Assembly (NCBI RefSeq): GCF_019393635.1
Contig: NC_057864.1
Coordinates: 480,683,617-480,747,616 of the forward strand
Length of the DNA stretch: 64,000 nt
Direction: 5' to 3'
Source: Dromiciops gliroides
Lineage: Eukaryota; Chordata; Mammalia; Microbiotheria; Microbiotheriidae
Shown here: positions 43,125 to 54,747 of the stretch, piece by piece
Numbering within the stretch: the first letter of the stretch is position 1
How the letters are laid out: each line of letters opens with the position of its first letter
The notes under the pieces: generated by a model
Told to the model about the DNA's origin: nothing
Databases searched by the model: none
What the model saw: only the letters and a program-made list of their open reading frames with translations
Position numbers and translations under genes: made by a program

Positions 43125-44302
43125 TTGAAAAATTATATGATTGGATTTATATGAAAAATTATAATTGGGCCATAAATCCCATCTGGGTCCCCATTCAAAT
43201 GTAGAAATATTTTGACCCTAATCTGGGCCCTAATCTGACTGGAGGATTAATCTGGGGATTTTTGACTCACTGGCTATCTGACTGCTATTAATTTCGTATG
43301 GGCCGTTTATAAAGTTCCACCACATTACTCCCAAATCAATAAGCAAAATATTAAGAAGCCTCTTAACTAAATAATCAAAGCAGAGTTTATTTATGAGATA
43401 TAATTTAAAATTAAGAATACAGGGAAATAAAATGTACAACCTGACTGAGTTCTGGGCGTCTCCACCTGCTGGCCCTGGAACCTTTTTTTTAATACAATAA
43501 GGGCTGTTGCTGCCTCTTGCCTTAGGGTATGTTTACTTTCCCTGCTCAGCTACTTTCTTCTAACTGCAAGAACCTTTCGCTTTGTTAATCCCCCTGCATC
43601 TAACTTTTCTCCCCTTACTGCCACGCTGAACCCCTGTGTTTCTCTCTCACCGACCTCTCCTTCGGTTCTCCTAGTGCTCCAGTCTTTCTGCTCTCTTAAT
43701 CTTCGCTTTCTCCAACCTGTACCCTGTGCTGACCGCTTCTGTGCTCTCCGCTGCCTCCTGTTCTGTCTGTCTGTCTGTCTGTCTGCTCCGTCTGCCCTCT
43801 GCCGCCTTTGCCAGCCCCGACCTTCTCCATTCTTCTAATCTTGTCAGCCTCCTTTAATCTTGTCCTTCGGCCTCCCTCAGTCTAATTCCCAGGTCTATAG
43901 ATATTTTCCTTTTTTCCACTCAAATCTCGGGGCTTTTTTTCACCCCCACAGACCCCAAGCTAATCCCACAGACCCCAAGCTAATCCACCAGCCAGGGCTG
44001 CGGCTGTGGCTGGGAGGACGCTTGAGCATCCTGTGCCTCAGCATAGGCTACACCAGAGCCCGGACTGGACAAGCCCAGGATCTCTGGGATAGATTCGCTC
44101 AGGTCAGAGGGAGCTGGGGGCTTTTGTTCTCCCCAGCTGTCTGACCTGGCTTCTCATACAGCCCACAGGGCTTTTTGGCTCAGCTGAATCAGAGGAGGAG
44201 GGGTACCAGCACCTCCCACACAGAAGAGACCATGTGGGCCTAAGGCTTTCTAATCTCAGGGAACCCCAAAGGTAGGGTTCCCAAATCAAAATAAATTTCC
44301 AC
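43125..44302 (-). mobile_element. Large LTR-like element (fossil)
   Basis: About 1.2 kb. The left part has a reverse AATAAA-like signal near 43,388. The middle is pyrimidine-rich with a (tctg)n run near 43,765-43,785 and a tandem pair of cacagaccccaagctaat units. The right end reads aaataaatttccaca, which would be a TGTGG start on the minus strand. No target duplication was found, so both the class and the ends are inferred. Confidence 0.4.
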
Positions 44303-44480
44303 AGCACCTACAATGTGCACAGTCTGCATTGCTAGATCCTGGGGTAACAGACCAAATAAGGAAGACAGTCCCTGTTCTCAAGAAGCATACCATTCTCAAC
44401 CAGATAGAGCAACTATACATATATAAAACAAATCAATCAACAAAAATTTACTACATGGAGGAGCACTGGGCTAAGCACTG
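44303..44480 (-). repeat. L2-like fragment
   Basis: ggaagacagtccctgttctc and agaagcataccattctcaac match reverse L2 3' sequence. A related trace reads gagcactgggctaagcac. Confidence 0.5.
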
Positions 44481-44514
44481 GGCAGATAAAGATAAAAATG
44501 TATACATTTCCTGC

Positions 44515-44800
44515 CTTGAGATGCTTCCCTGGCTTCCCTTCAAGATCTCAATAAAAAATCTTAGAGTCTATAAGAAACATTTTCCAATTGCCCTTAATGC
44601 CCTTATCTCTGATTTATCCTATTGATATCTTGTTTTGTACACTGTTTTTTTATGTTGTTTCTTTCACTGGCCCATGAGCTCCTTGAATAACAAGGACTGT
44701 TTTTTTGGTTTTGTTTTTAACTTTCTTTGTATTCCAGAATTTAGCACAGGGCCTTCCCTAACAGTAGGTGTTTAATATATGCTTGTTGACTTGAATTGAT
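44515..44800 (+). repeat. L2 3' end
   Basis: cttccctggcttcccttcaa, tggcccatgagctccttgaa and cagggccttccctaacag run in L2 order to its terminus. Confidence 0.7.
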
Positions 44801-45194
44801 TCCCCAAGAGAAAGGGGGGAGAAAGTCAAATATTCTGAGTAAAGGATTTTTGTTTTAAAGTATTGAGATTCATTGCTCCATGGCCTTCATTTTAAATTAT
44901 ACTGGGCTTACTTTAGACAGTTTAATAAATAATCCCCAGAAAGCAGAGGGAGCAGCAATATGGTGTTTGGCAGAGGAAAGGACTAGATGACCTAACAGAT
45001 CTTTTTTACATTTAATTCTGTAACTCCATTCAATAAAATCTCACATGCACATAAAATAAATGATATTGAGTTATTTCAAGTATTCTATAAATTATTTAAA
45101 AGATTTAATATAGACTCCCAGTCATAAAATCTTTAATTTGAACTGGCCTTCCATAGCCTCTGTGTTTTTTTTTTTTTTTTTACTACTAGGAGAT

Positions 45195-45782
45195 GCATTG
45201 TGGATTCATAGTATCATTAAGGACATGACTGAGGATCATCATAGGAAGTAATGCAGTGATTAAAAAGGGTTTGTTTCATCAAGAACAAGTCATGGCCAGA
45301 CTAACCTTTATCATTTCTTTTTTTCCAACAGGATTTTAAAGCTAGTATATGAAGGGACTGCTATGGATGTTGTTTGCATATATCTGGTAAAGCTTTTGAT
45401 GAACTCTTTTCTCATGCTATTCCTTATGGAGAAGATGGAGAAATATGGATTAGGCCAGTAATGGAATACAGTATAGAACCTCATGGATAAACAGATCTGA
45501 AGAGGAGTTGTTAGTGGTTCAATATCATGTGGCAGGAGGTGTCCTGTGTAGTATGCCAGGGGTCTGGTGTCGTACAACTGAGCCAGCACAGGCTTATCAT
45601 TTTATGGCCTTGATAAAGCAAAGTTGACAGGCTCATCAAGTCTGCAGATGGCTAGAAGGGACAGAGTCAGGGTCCAAAAAGAATGTTGATAGGCTGGAGA
45701 GCTGCATTCTGATCTCAGAAGCTGGAAGTTCAACAGGGATAGATGTAAAGTAGAACATTTGCATGTAAACAAATCAGCTTTG
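45195..45782 (+). repeat. L3/CR1 LINE, left part
   Basis: catcaagaacaagtcatggc, tggtaaagcttttgatgaac and aagatggagaaatatggatt match the CR1/L3 reverse transcriptase end, now degraded. Confidence 0.7.
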
Positions 45783-46198
45783 TGTAAGGGGCTAAAATTC
45801 TAGCTAGTCTGTCTAAAATATTTAATGAGTGGTCGCCAATAAATTATAAGCTTTTGCAAGAGTCTTTAAGTGTTTAAGTATTTATTAAAAAGCATTAGGA
45901 TCAGAGAGAAAGATAAAAATATAACTATTTCTAAGAGACCCCATCACGGTGAGGTCAGGAACGAAAAGGAGGAAAAACCCCTCTACCAGCATCTGCTTCC
46001 TACTTCGCATCCTCCTCCCAGAAATGGGAGGCTCCTCAAGTTGATTGGCTGGTAGCCTTGATAGACAGTACCCACAAGCAAATATCACTTCCTGATGCCA
46101 AGGAACTGACCACATGGCTTGCTCTCAGGTGCCTTCTCCTCATGGCAGAGCTTTCCTACAGTAGCTCTCCAGCGGGTGGCGTCATTCCAATCGTTACA
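45783..46198 (-). mobile_element. Solo LTR inside L3 (fossil)
   Basis: 416 bp, TGTAAGG...TTACA ends, same family as the LTR in IFT22 intron 3 (29,133-29,561). L3 sequence continues on both sides. Minus-strand sense from a reverse AATAAA-like signal near 45,890. Confidence 0.72.
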
Positions 46199-46870
46199 GA
46201 TGTGAGTATAAGATGGAAGAAGCAAAGATGGGAAGCAGTTGTTCTGAAACATGTCTGGGAGGTTTTAGTGGACTGCAAGCTCAATATGTCAGGAGCGTGA
46301 TGTGGCTGCCAACCCCCTCAGCAAACCAGTGACAATCTTGGACTCGTTAGGATGGGTCTAATTTCCAGGAATTGGTGGTGACAGTCTCATTGTTCTCTGT
46401 CCTCCTCAGACTATGCCTGGAGTACTGTGGTCAGTTGTCCATGCTACAGTGCAAGATGTTTACTGATAAACAGTGTATAGAAAAAGGCAGCCAGGATGTC
46501 GAAGGGCCTTAAGTTTGTGACACTGGAAGCTGGGTCGAAGGAACTGGGCATATTTATTGTGGAGAAAAGAAGACTCAGCAGACACATGAGAATTTTCTTC
46601 CCCATTGAAGAAAGGGATTGAATATGTTTTGTTTGGCCTCAGAGGACAAGACTAGGAGCAATGGGTAGAAATTGTGAAGAGGCAAATTTAAACTTGATAT
46701 CAGGAAAAACCAGTCTCGTATGCCCCAAAGCAGCATGGGCTGGCTCAAGAGGTGGTGAGTTCCCCTCCTCAGAGGTCTTCAAGGGGAGGTTGAACAATCA
46801 TTTGTCAGGTAGGTTATGGTAGAGATTCTTTTTGTATTGAAATAGCTGACATTTGAGTCTCCTTCCAGTT
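46199..46870 (+). repeat. L3/CR1 LINE, right part
   Basis: ggttttagtggactgcaagc, atgcctggagtactgtggtc, aaggaactgggcatatttat and caggaaaaaccagtctcg continue the L3 3' region. Confidence 0.78.
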
Positions 46871-47105
46871 CATAATTTCTCTGAGTCTGTGAGGTGCTTT
46901 AGAGGGCCCTCAAGACAGCAGCAATTTGACCTTGGAATATCAGGTGGGCCAGAGCCTGGCCAATGCTCTGAGTGTAGACATGGCAGGAGGAGAGAGAAGT
47001 CAGCAGAGCCAGTGGGATGAACCCATGCAATTGAGGTAGGACTAAGAAGAAGCTGACCATCCCATCTAAGTGTGTGCATGCAAGGGTGGAGCCTCCTCCT
47101 GGCAT
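46871..47105. other. Unclassified
   Basis: No exon or repeat recognised. Confidence 0.35.
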
Positions 47106-47109
47106 GAAG

Positions 47110-47790
47110 TCCTACAGCAGAAACTGAGACTGGAGGTTATAAGCAAACGTAAGAAAAGCCCCCACTATATTATGAAAAAATAAGAGACACACAAGAGGTA
47201 AACTCGGAGGAAGAGATCGGCAACTATCAGCAGGGCCTTGAGTTACAAATGACTCAGTTGCAAGGACTATAGGAGGACCTGGAAAAAATGAAGCAAGAGA
47301 TAAAAAATGAAGTTATGAGTGAGGTAAGAGTCTTGGTGGAATGAATGAATGGGAGGGAGAAAAAATTGTTTGAAACAGAGAGTGGAAAGCCTCACCTTAA
47401 AAACAGACTCCCTGAAAATTAGGAAGGAGCAAATAGAACCTAGTGACTCTATGAAACAAGAAATATTAAAGCAAAATAAAAAGAATGAAAAAAAAATAGA
47501 GGCAAATGTAAGTGATTTGCTCTCAAAACCACTGACCAAATAGGTCAAGGAGAAATAATCTAAGAGTCATCAGAATTCCTGAAAACCGTGACCAGACGAG
47601 ACTCAAGAAATCATAAATTGAAAACTGTTAAAACTAGAGGGCAAAGTTGAAATAGAAAAAAGGTATTAGTCACTTCCTAAAATAACTCCCCCAAATGAAA
47701 AGTCCCAGGAATGTCAAAGCCCAAATTCATAGCTTCTAGATTAAAAAAATACAATCCATCAGACAATAAATATATAGTAAGGCTTACCCC
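47110..47790 (+). repeat. HAL1/L1 ORF1-like fragment
   Basis: Lysine/glutamate-rich remnant of an L1-type ORF1 with a coiled-coil-like stretch (LKIRKEQIEPSDSMKQE) and a VIRIPENRDQ-like RNA-binding start. No ORF2 follows, consistent with the HAL1 half-LINE type. Broken into short frames. Confidence 0.55.
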
Positions 47791-47799
47791 ATGGGGTGA

Positions 47800-47950
47800 G
47801 TAGGTCACTTCCAGGCACTATGTTAAGTGCTGGGGATACAAAGAAAGACAAAAGACCATCTCTGTCCTCAAGGACCTTATGGTCTAATGGGGGAGATAAC
47901 ATACAAACAACTATGGAAAAACAAGATATACTTGAAAAAAAACTAACAAG
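47800..47950 (-). repeat. L2-like fragment
   Basis: cactatgttaagtgctgggg, ctcaaggaccttatggtcta and acatacaaacaactatgg are reverse L2 3' motifs. Confidence 0.6.
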
Positions 47951-47954
47951 AAGA

Positions 47955-48720
47955 AGACAGATTGAGTGAAAATTTGTGGTTTCCTATGCAATCCTGTCTT
48001 CTGTTCTTTGCATATGGAAATGTTCAAGTTTGTTGGAATTTGTCAAGTCCAGAAGAGCAGAAAATTAAAAATGAAAAAAGTGAAAACAAACACACAGTTT
48101 GGATTGGCTTGGTCATCTCTGAAACCTTGGAAACTCATCTGGAGGCTTCTGCTGTGCTGGCTACAACTTGCTATGGAGGGTTTATGGAAGGGAGTCGGAC
48201 CGGATCACACACAATGAAGGCGGCATGGATGGACAGAATCTCTATTTGCAGAGACAGTATACACACACAGATCAGTTGAAGTATGGAGTGCCTGAAAAAG
48301 TGGGGCTGAGAGCTTTCATGAGAAAAGGAGGCGTTTTAAAAAATTCAGTCCTACCAGCTGTTTTGGGTTAAAGTTCATGGTGGTGTAGTGTAAATTCCTT
48401 TCTAACAGTTTTTTCTTTGGTGAAGGATATTTTCTTAATTAAATATAAATTGATTACCCTAACACCCTGACACTTATGTACCAACTTTCCTCATGTCTCC
48501 CCAACTAACAAAACATTTCCAAACTGATGTACTGTGGGCTGGGGGAAAAGAAGTATTTAAATCTGAATAATTCAGTTAAGGTTTTAGGATGTATCACTTC
48601 CTTAAAAGGTATAGATATATGTGACCATCCACCTTGATTAGTCACATCTATTAAAAGATATGGCACTTATTCACATAGACATCTATATATCTGTTCCCAT
48701 TTTTATTGTTCAGGCTTAGA
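47955..48720. other. Unclassified
   Basis: The 105-codon open frame at 47,962-48,279 has no recognisable domain or splice context and is probably chance. Confidence 0.35.
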
Positions 48721-48730
48721 TATAAAAATA

Positions 48731-48896
48731 ATGTTGTTCAGTCGTGTCCTACTCTTCATGACCCTTTTTGGGCAAAAAAAAAAAAAAGTGGAGTGGTTTG
48801 CCATTTCCTTCACCAGCTCATTTTACAGAAGGGGGAACTAAGGCAAACAAAGTTAAGTGATTTGCCAAAGGTCGCATAGCTAGTAAGTGTCTGAGA
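48731..48896 (-). repeat. MAR1-type CORE-SINE
   Basis: ttgttcagtcgtgtcctact, a poly(A) expansion near 48,775, and gccatttccttcaccagctc. Confidence 0.72.
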
Positions 48897-48919
48897 TAAT
48901 TTCTTTTTGTTTGCTTGGT

Positions 48920-49032
48920 TGATTTTGGGGGGGGGAGCAGGGCAATGAGAGTCAAGTGACTTGGCCTGGGTCACACAGCTAGAAAGTGTCAAGTGTCTGA
49001 AGTCGGATTTGAACTCAGGTCCTCCTGAATCT
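48920..49032 (-). repeat. WSINE1-type SINE, truncated
   Basis: Reverse copy that stops at ctcctgaatct and lacks the head of the element. Confidence 0.8.
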
Positions 49033-49120
49033 CCCCCTCCTTGAGGGCAGAAACTATTTTTTTTGCTTTTTCTGGCACCTAATAAGTGCTTAGTGCATCC
49101 TTGTTGACTGATTGATTTTT
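49031..49120 (+). repeat. L2 3' end
   Basis: ctccttgagggcagaaacta and aataagtgcttagtgcatcc. Confidence 0.65.
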
Positions 49121-50740
49121 TAAAACATAGTGCTAATTTTCTTTTCTATCACAAAAACACATTTTATATAAAAGTTTCATGGACCTATATTTTTATGTAT
49201 TTTTAAAATCATCTTAATTTTTGTCTCCATTTAAAGACTACAGGAAGGTGTGCTTTGGGTGTGAAAAGTAATGGATGGTTTTAGCATTTTTATGGAATAT
49301 CATTAAGAGAAACATTTGGATAAACAAAGTTCTTGCCTACAGTTTAGAAAAACAACCCTTTTGAAGCCAGCTGCTTCATATACACTGAGCAGATTTGATG
49401 ATGGCCTCGTCAACCATGCCTGAAATTTAATGGAAAAAACAGATCATCATAAACATAGGGTGTTTCTACAGCACTTGTTTTCAAAAGACTTTGCAAACCA
49501 TTATCTAATCAATCTTTGTAGCAGCTTGTAGAGGGAGGTATGGTTATCCTCATTTAAGAGGAGGTCTGGAAGTCGTGTCTGTGCATGACAGTATGGAGAG
49601 AGCTGAGCCTGGGTTTCCTGTTACTTTACTCAGGAGAAGGGGAATCAACTTGCTCTCACTTGAAAATTCCATTTCCCTAGGTTTGCCTTCCTCTGTCCTC
49701 TTTAAACCATTTGGATAGCAGTTCAAGATCTGTAGTAATATTCCTAGCCTATAAGCTCAGGGCCCCATGTGCTTATTGTCTTTGGAAATACAGGCCTCTT
49801 TGCACTTTGTGTCAATGGTGCCCAACCAAGCTGATTCAGTCAAACTCAGTTAAATGGAACTAGTTGCTGTCTGAGGGGAAAAAAGAAAGAAAAAACAAAG
49901 CAAAACAAAGCTGTATTTGGGTCAATTCTATTCCAAAGAAAGTGACTTAGGTCCTCATAGTCACAAGGCCTTATTTCTAGCCCTGTGGGTCAGCTTTTCT
50001 TCATTTGCATGAGAGATCTGCGATAACTGTTAGAGGTAAGACTTTAAGATCATTACAAATTATTGCTGAAGAGTGAGCCAGGTAGTGAATTTGATTATAC
50101 TACACAGTGCAATCAAATGTAAAATGACTTTTGTTAAATACCTTGCTTTGCAAAGGGTAAATGCATATAAATGTGGATTAATATGTCTGGAAAATATTTC
50201 TCTAAGTATCCCCCCAAAGCTTTCAGTCTCCATGCACAGATGTTAGTGAGATAGTTGAACAGCATACTGGGTTACATTACCAGAGGAACAGACTATAATT
50301 CAAAAGATGTGATATTTCTATTACATGGGACATCGGTAAGATCTCTCTAGTACACTTTATTTGGTAATGTTTACTATTTGAAGAATAGGATTGTCCCTGA
50401 GGTAGAACAAGGCATCTCAAGAATGAAGATAAAAATCATTCTTTCAACTGTAAGTTATGAAGAAGGCTAAGGAAGTTTGGCAGCCTCTTATTTAAAAAGG
50501 AATATCGCAGTGACCCGACTGAGAGTTTTTGAAATGTTGAAGGGGATTAATCAAATTGTTTCTTTATGAAGACTATGAAAACAAGAGAACTTAATTTGAA
50601 AATTAGGAGCATGTGAAAACTAAAAGGGAGAGTTCTGGCTAAACTGTTTTATGCACCCCATCGCCTTCATATGGAATAAGTTACCAATCCAGAGAGAACC
50701 AGTGAAGCAGGGAACAAGAATGTTTTTAGCCTGGATCATT
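49121..50740. other. IFT22/COL26A1 spacer, largely single-copy looking
   Basis: About 1.6 kb with little repeat content. A weak reverse MIR trace near 49,440-49,570 is possible. No exon was recognised. Confidence 0.4.
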
Positions 50741-50744
50741 GTTG

Positions 50745-50990
50745 TGTTTGTTGTTTGTCCTTCATTTTTGAAGAGAACCAGTGACATCGTGGGTGATGTT
50801 CATTCCGATTGTGTAGATGAATTGGGAGTATAAGTGAGGAGGGCAGAGCTACTCGATGTCATCAGCCTTACTCTCTTCTCCAGAGTCATCAAAGTCCAGT
50901 GGCAAGACAAAAATCAAAATGACCAGCAATGGCCTGGGATGTGGTGGACGACCTTGACATTTTCAATGTCTAACCAAGCTCAAAGCACTC
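50745..50990 (+). repeat. Composite CORE-SINE, 5' part
   Basis: tgtttgtccttcatttttga, ccagagtcatcaaagtccag and the following block, diverged from the 40,146 copy. Confidence 0.65.
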
Positions 50991-51445
50991 TATAGATCCT
51001 GCTTCAGCTGCCTTCATGGCCAGAAGTCTTCCCATGCTTTCACATGTCTACCCAAAGCCAGGATTATAGAAGATATAGGAAAGAAAGGAAAGACAGAGCT
51101 CTGTAGAGGGACATAGAGATACTGACATTGATGATGCCCACTGTTGAGTCAAAACCACGCTAATATTATCATTCTTACCTTACAAATAAAGCACATGAGA
51201 CCAGAGAGCTGGGACTAAATCGCCTATTTCTAATCAAGCCAGCTTAACCTTCTTAATGGGTCATCTACTTTAGCCAGTATGACCATTTGAGTTTGATTTG
51301 TTGTCATTTGTACTATTGTATTGTCTAGAGAAAGCCTTTATCTGAGAAACATGGCAAATAGTTCTTTTGGGAATGTCTAGATGAGATATTCACTTAAACT
51401 AAGTCTTTGCCTTGGGCTAAAGCAAAACCTGTGGTATAGAATCAG
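50991..51445. other. Unclassified
   Basis: Nothing recognised. Confidence 0.35.
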
Positions 51446-51447
51446 AT

Positions 51448-51796
51448 ATTTAGGGCCAGAGCCTTCCTCAGAGGTCATTTAGTCCAATTCCTTAATTTTC
51501 TTTTCTTTTTTAAATTTTTCGGGGGTGGGGCTATGGGGGTTAAGTGACTTGCCCAGGGTCACACAGCTAGTAAATGTCAAGTATCTAAGGCTGGATTTTA
51601 ACTCAGGTACTCCTGAATCCAGGGCCAGTGCTTTATCCACTGCGCCACCTAGCTGGCCCCTAATTTTCAAATAAGGAAATGAAGAATCCAAAAAGGTTTA
51701 ATTACTTCCCAAAGGTGACCAGGTAGTAAACATTGGAGGCAAGACTTGAACCCAGGTTCTCTGATGCCAGAACCAGTTCCCTTTCCACTACACCAT
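51448..51796 (-). repeat. MIR SINE interrupted by WSINE1-type SINE
   Basis: MIR at 51,448-51,500 resumes at 51,661 (taaggaaatgaagaatccaa, cttgaacccaggttctctga). A reverse WSINE1-type copy (51,501-51,660) occupies the gap, with the duplicated flank taattttc. Confidence 0.82.
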
Positions 51797-51934
51797 ACTG
51801 GGATTTGCACTAAACCTGAGATACTCCAAATAATTAAAATGGACACTAATCAACATAAATCACACCCACCTAGTTGTCATAGTCTTACCACCATCTGCTG
51901 TAAGTGGTTTACAAAAGAGAATCATGGAAAGTAA

Positions 51935-52100
51935 AAGATGGAGGGAACCTTAAACATTTTTAGTCCTTGTTTGACAAAAGGATGAGGTTGAGGTCCCATA
52001 AGATAAAACAGCTTCTTCAAGTTACATGGCCGGCTGGTGATAGAGCCAGGTTTCCAGCCAGGTTTCCTTGATTTGTAATTCAGGACTTCTTCCACTATAC
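51935..52100 (-). repeat. MIR SINE
   Basis: Reverse MIR with gatgaggttgaggtcccata and agttacatggccggctggtg, ending at the MER5-type element. Confidence 0.65.
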
Positions 52101-52320
52101 CAGTGCTTCTCAAACTTTTTGATCACAGGAGCCTTTTATACACTTAGAAATTATTGACCCCCAAAGGGCTTTCACTCATGTGGATTATATCTATCAATAG
52201 TTACCATGTTAGAAATGAAAACATCTTAATATTATTATGAATATAGTTTTGACTTCATGGCCCCCTGCAGGGAACTTGGAGACCTGCAGGGTCTCCCTGT
52301 ATCACACTTTGGGAACCATG
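52101..52320 (+). repeat. MER5A/B-type hAT-Charlie element
   Basis: Starts cagtgcttctcaaactttt, ends cactttgggaaccatg, with ggattatatctatcaatagt and attattatgaatatagtttt between. This matches the remembered MER5B consensus of therian mammals and is inserted in a MIR. Confidence 0.85.
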
Positions 52321-52555
52321 GTGCCACACCATGCTTCTTCCACACGGGCTACCTTTTACTGTGCTTCAGAAGGGCGCTATGGATGCAGGTAAGTCGCTGG
52401 AATCCGAGAACCTAAACTTCCCATATTTTGGCTCAGCTTCACTGAGAGTCAGCACACCTGGTCCCAGTTTGGCCTTGATTTGCTGCGCAAGTTATTTAAC
52501 CTCTGCCCTGGCCCTTAGCCTATATAAGATGCGGAGAGTTGGCTACATAATTTTG

Positions 52556-52696
52556 TGTGTGTGTGGCAATTGGGGTTAAGTGACTTGCCCAGGGTCACAC
52601 AGCTAGTAAGTGCTAAGTGTCTGAGGCCAGATTTGAACTCAGGTCCTCCTGACTCCAAGGCTGGTGCTCTATCCACTGCGCCACCTAGCTGCTCCC
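52556..52696 (-). repeat. WSINE1-type SINE
   Basis: Perfect 16-bp target duplication tggctacataattttg at 52,540-52,555 and 52,697-52,712. Confidence 0.93.
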
Positions 52697-52935
52697 TGGC
52701 TACATAATTTTGAAGGTTCTTCACAGCACCAAAAGCCCTTATTTCTAGAATGCTTTCTCATGGATTGTTGTACTTGTAACTTTCTCAAATTAATACCAGA
52801 CTCTGACTGAAGTAATTGGGAAAAGTTGAAGAGGGTGTGGGAGAAAACCAGGACACGTTTGGCCCGATCTAAAGGGTGCTGAAAAAACTCTTTCTACCCT
52901 GATTCCAAAGTTCCAAGAGATAATGTAACACCTCC

Positions 52936-52985
52936 CTAGCACAGTGGCTGGTCCACATTAGGTGCTTAATAAATAGCTGTTGATC
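52936..52985 (+). repeat. L2 3' end, short
   Basis: cattaggtgcttaataaata is the L2 terminus. Confidence 0.55.
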
Positions 52986-53034
52986 TCTTGGCTGTTCATT
53001 GATGGGTTGAATAGAACATAAAATACTAGAAAGA

Positions 53035-53181
53035 GGGGCAGCTAGGTGGCGCAGTGGATAAAGCATCAGTCCTGGATTCAGTTGGAACTGAGTTCAAATC
53101 TGACCTCAGACACTTAACACTTACTAGCTGTGTGACCCTGGGCAAGTCACTTAACCCCAATTTGCCTCACCCACCCAAATA
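53035..53181 (+). repeat. WSINE1-type SINE
   Basis: Perfect A-box. The 15-bp target duplication aaaatactagaaaga lies at 53,020-53,034 and 53,182-53,196. Confidence 0.93.
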
Positions 53182-53203
53182 AAAATACTAGAAAGAGCAC
53201 CAA

Positions 53204-53530
53204 TCAAGAGAGACGTGGGTTCAAATCCCTCCTCAGACCTTCACTAGTTGATTGACCCCTGTGCAAGTGACACCCCCCCATTTTAAAAATGAGTACGATA
53301 ATGCCTACTTCATAGGTCTGTTGTGAGCAAAGCACTTTGCAGGATTTAAAGGTCAATAGAAATAGGAGTTGTCCCTTGATGATGATGCTTAGGAACTCAT
53401 CCGATTGATACAATGAACATGTATATATCCTGGCCCTCTCACTTGCTACCTGTATGACCTGGAGCAAGTCATTTATCTCTGGCTTACTGAGGTCCTGTCT
53501 TGCTCTAAATCTAGGTCTATCAGATCTCCT
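53204..53530 (+). repeat. MIR-class fragments
   Basis: Two plus-strand MIR pieces, with acgtgggttcaaatccctcc near 53,213 and gacctggagcaagtcattta near 53,457. Confidence 0.6.
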
Positions 53531-53547
53531 ATTTCTTCTTCATTCTT

Positions 53548-53707
53548 TAAAAAAAAATTTTAAAATTAAAATTAATTTTTTTTTGGTGGGCAATGGGGGT
53601 TAAGTGACTTGCCCAGGGTCACACAGCTAGTAAGGCTGTGACTTGAACTCAGGTTCTCCTGATCCAGGGTCAGTGCTTTATCCACTGTGCCACCTAGCCT
53701 GCCCCCC
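53548..53707 (-). repeat. WSINE1-type SINE, second stack member 1
   Basis: Between target copies tcttcttcattctt at 53,534-53,547 and 53,708-53,721. Internal deletion after agctagtaagg. Confidence 0.9.
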
Positions 53708-53721
53708 TCTTCTTCATTCTT

Positions 53722-53868
53722 TTTTTTTTTAAGTGAGGCAATTGGGGTTAAGTGACTTGCCCAGGGTCACACAGCCAGTAAGTGTTAAATGTCCGAGGCC
53801 AGATTTGAACTCGGGTCCTCCTGACTCCAGGGCTGGTTGCTCTATCCACTGCGCCACCAGCTGCCCCT
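53722..53868 (-). repeat. WSINE1-type SINE, second stack member 2
   Basis: Between tcttcttcattctt at 53,708-53,721 and 53,869-53,882. Confidence 0.92.
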
Positions 53869-53882
53869 CTTCTTCATTCTTA

Positions 53883-54342
53883 ATCTCTGGGGACTACATA
53901 ACAAATGTTTGTTACCTCACATCATTAGCACTAATGTATTTACACATGGTTGCCAGAAGGAAAAGGGAATGAAGAAGGGGAATAAAAAGCATGCCACGAG
54001 AACCCTGAAAGGAGCTTTGGGTTGTCTTGTCCTAGGCTGCCAATCTGTGTGCCCAGGGGACGATCCCAGGACTCTGGGAGTGCACCACGGACGAGCCCTC
54101 ACTTTTAGAAGCACTACATCAGTTCCATGCAGATGCATTTGATGTGCGCATCAGATAACACACCAGTGACAAGTTGGCTTAGCTTTGCTGGAGTGCTTTC
54201 CTCCCCTCTACTTTATTCTGTGTCACAAGGTTTTACTCTCTAAGGAAGAGAAAGGGGAAGAATAATACTTGAAATGAAGATGATATAAAATATTAATTAA
54301 AACTAAAAGAAATTATTATAAAGGGAAAACAAAAGCAGGATT
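53883..54342. other. Unclassified
   Basis: No exon or repeat recognised. Confidence 0.35.
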
Positions 54343-54357
54343 AAGAATGTGCTTATT

Positions 54358-54517
54358 AAAAAAAAGGGGGGGGGGCAGCTAGGTGGCGAAGTGGATAAAG
54401 CACTGGCCCTGGATTCAGGACTCCCTGAGTTCAAATCTGGTCTCAGACACTTGACACTTAACTAGCTGTGTGACTCTGGGCAAGTCACTTAACCCTCATT
54501 GCCCTGCCCCCCCCCAA
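54358..54517 (+). repeat. WSINE1-type SINE
   Basis: Target duplication aagaatgtgcttatt at 54,343-54,357 and 54,518-54,532. Confidence 0.92.
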
Positions 54518-54569
54518 AAGAATGTGCTTATTGGATTGGGGATAAACAGGCTTCTTCATATAAATGGAT

Positions 54570-54740
54570 TTGATAAGCCAATTCATCAAGCAATATTTAT
54601 TAAGTTCTCTCAATGTCTTGGGTGCCATGCCAAGTGCTGGGAATACAAAGAAAAAGCAAAAACCACTCTCTACTCTCTAGAAGCACATAGTCTAAGAGAG
54701 AAGACACTTTGTACATTATTAGATCCATTCAAATATAGAG
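54570..54740 (-). repeat. L2-like fragment, left part
   Basis: gccaagtgctgggaatacaa and agaagcacatagtctaagag are reverse L2 3' motifs. Split from 54,955-55,240 by a SINE. Confidence 0.55.
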
Positions 54741-54747
54741 ATGAGAG

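Noticed and set aside
29133-46198. One provirus spanning the two related LTRs
   Set aside because: The 16-kb interval contains host exons, a CpG island and older LINEs rather than retroviral internal sequence.
47962-48279. 105-codon open frame
   Set aside because: No recognisable domain and two overlapping alternative frames of similar length, so chance is more likely.
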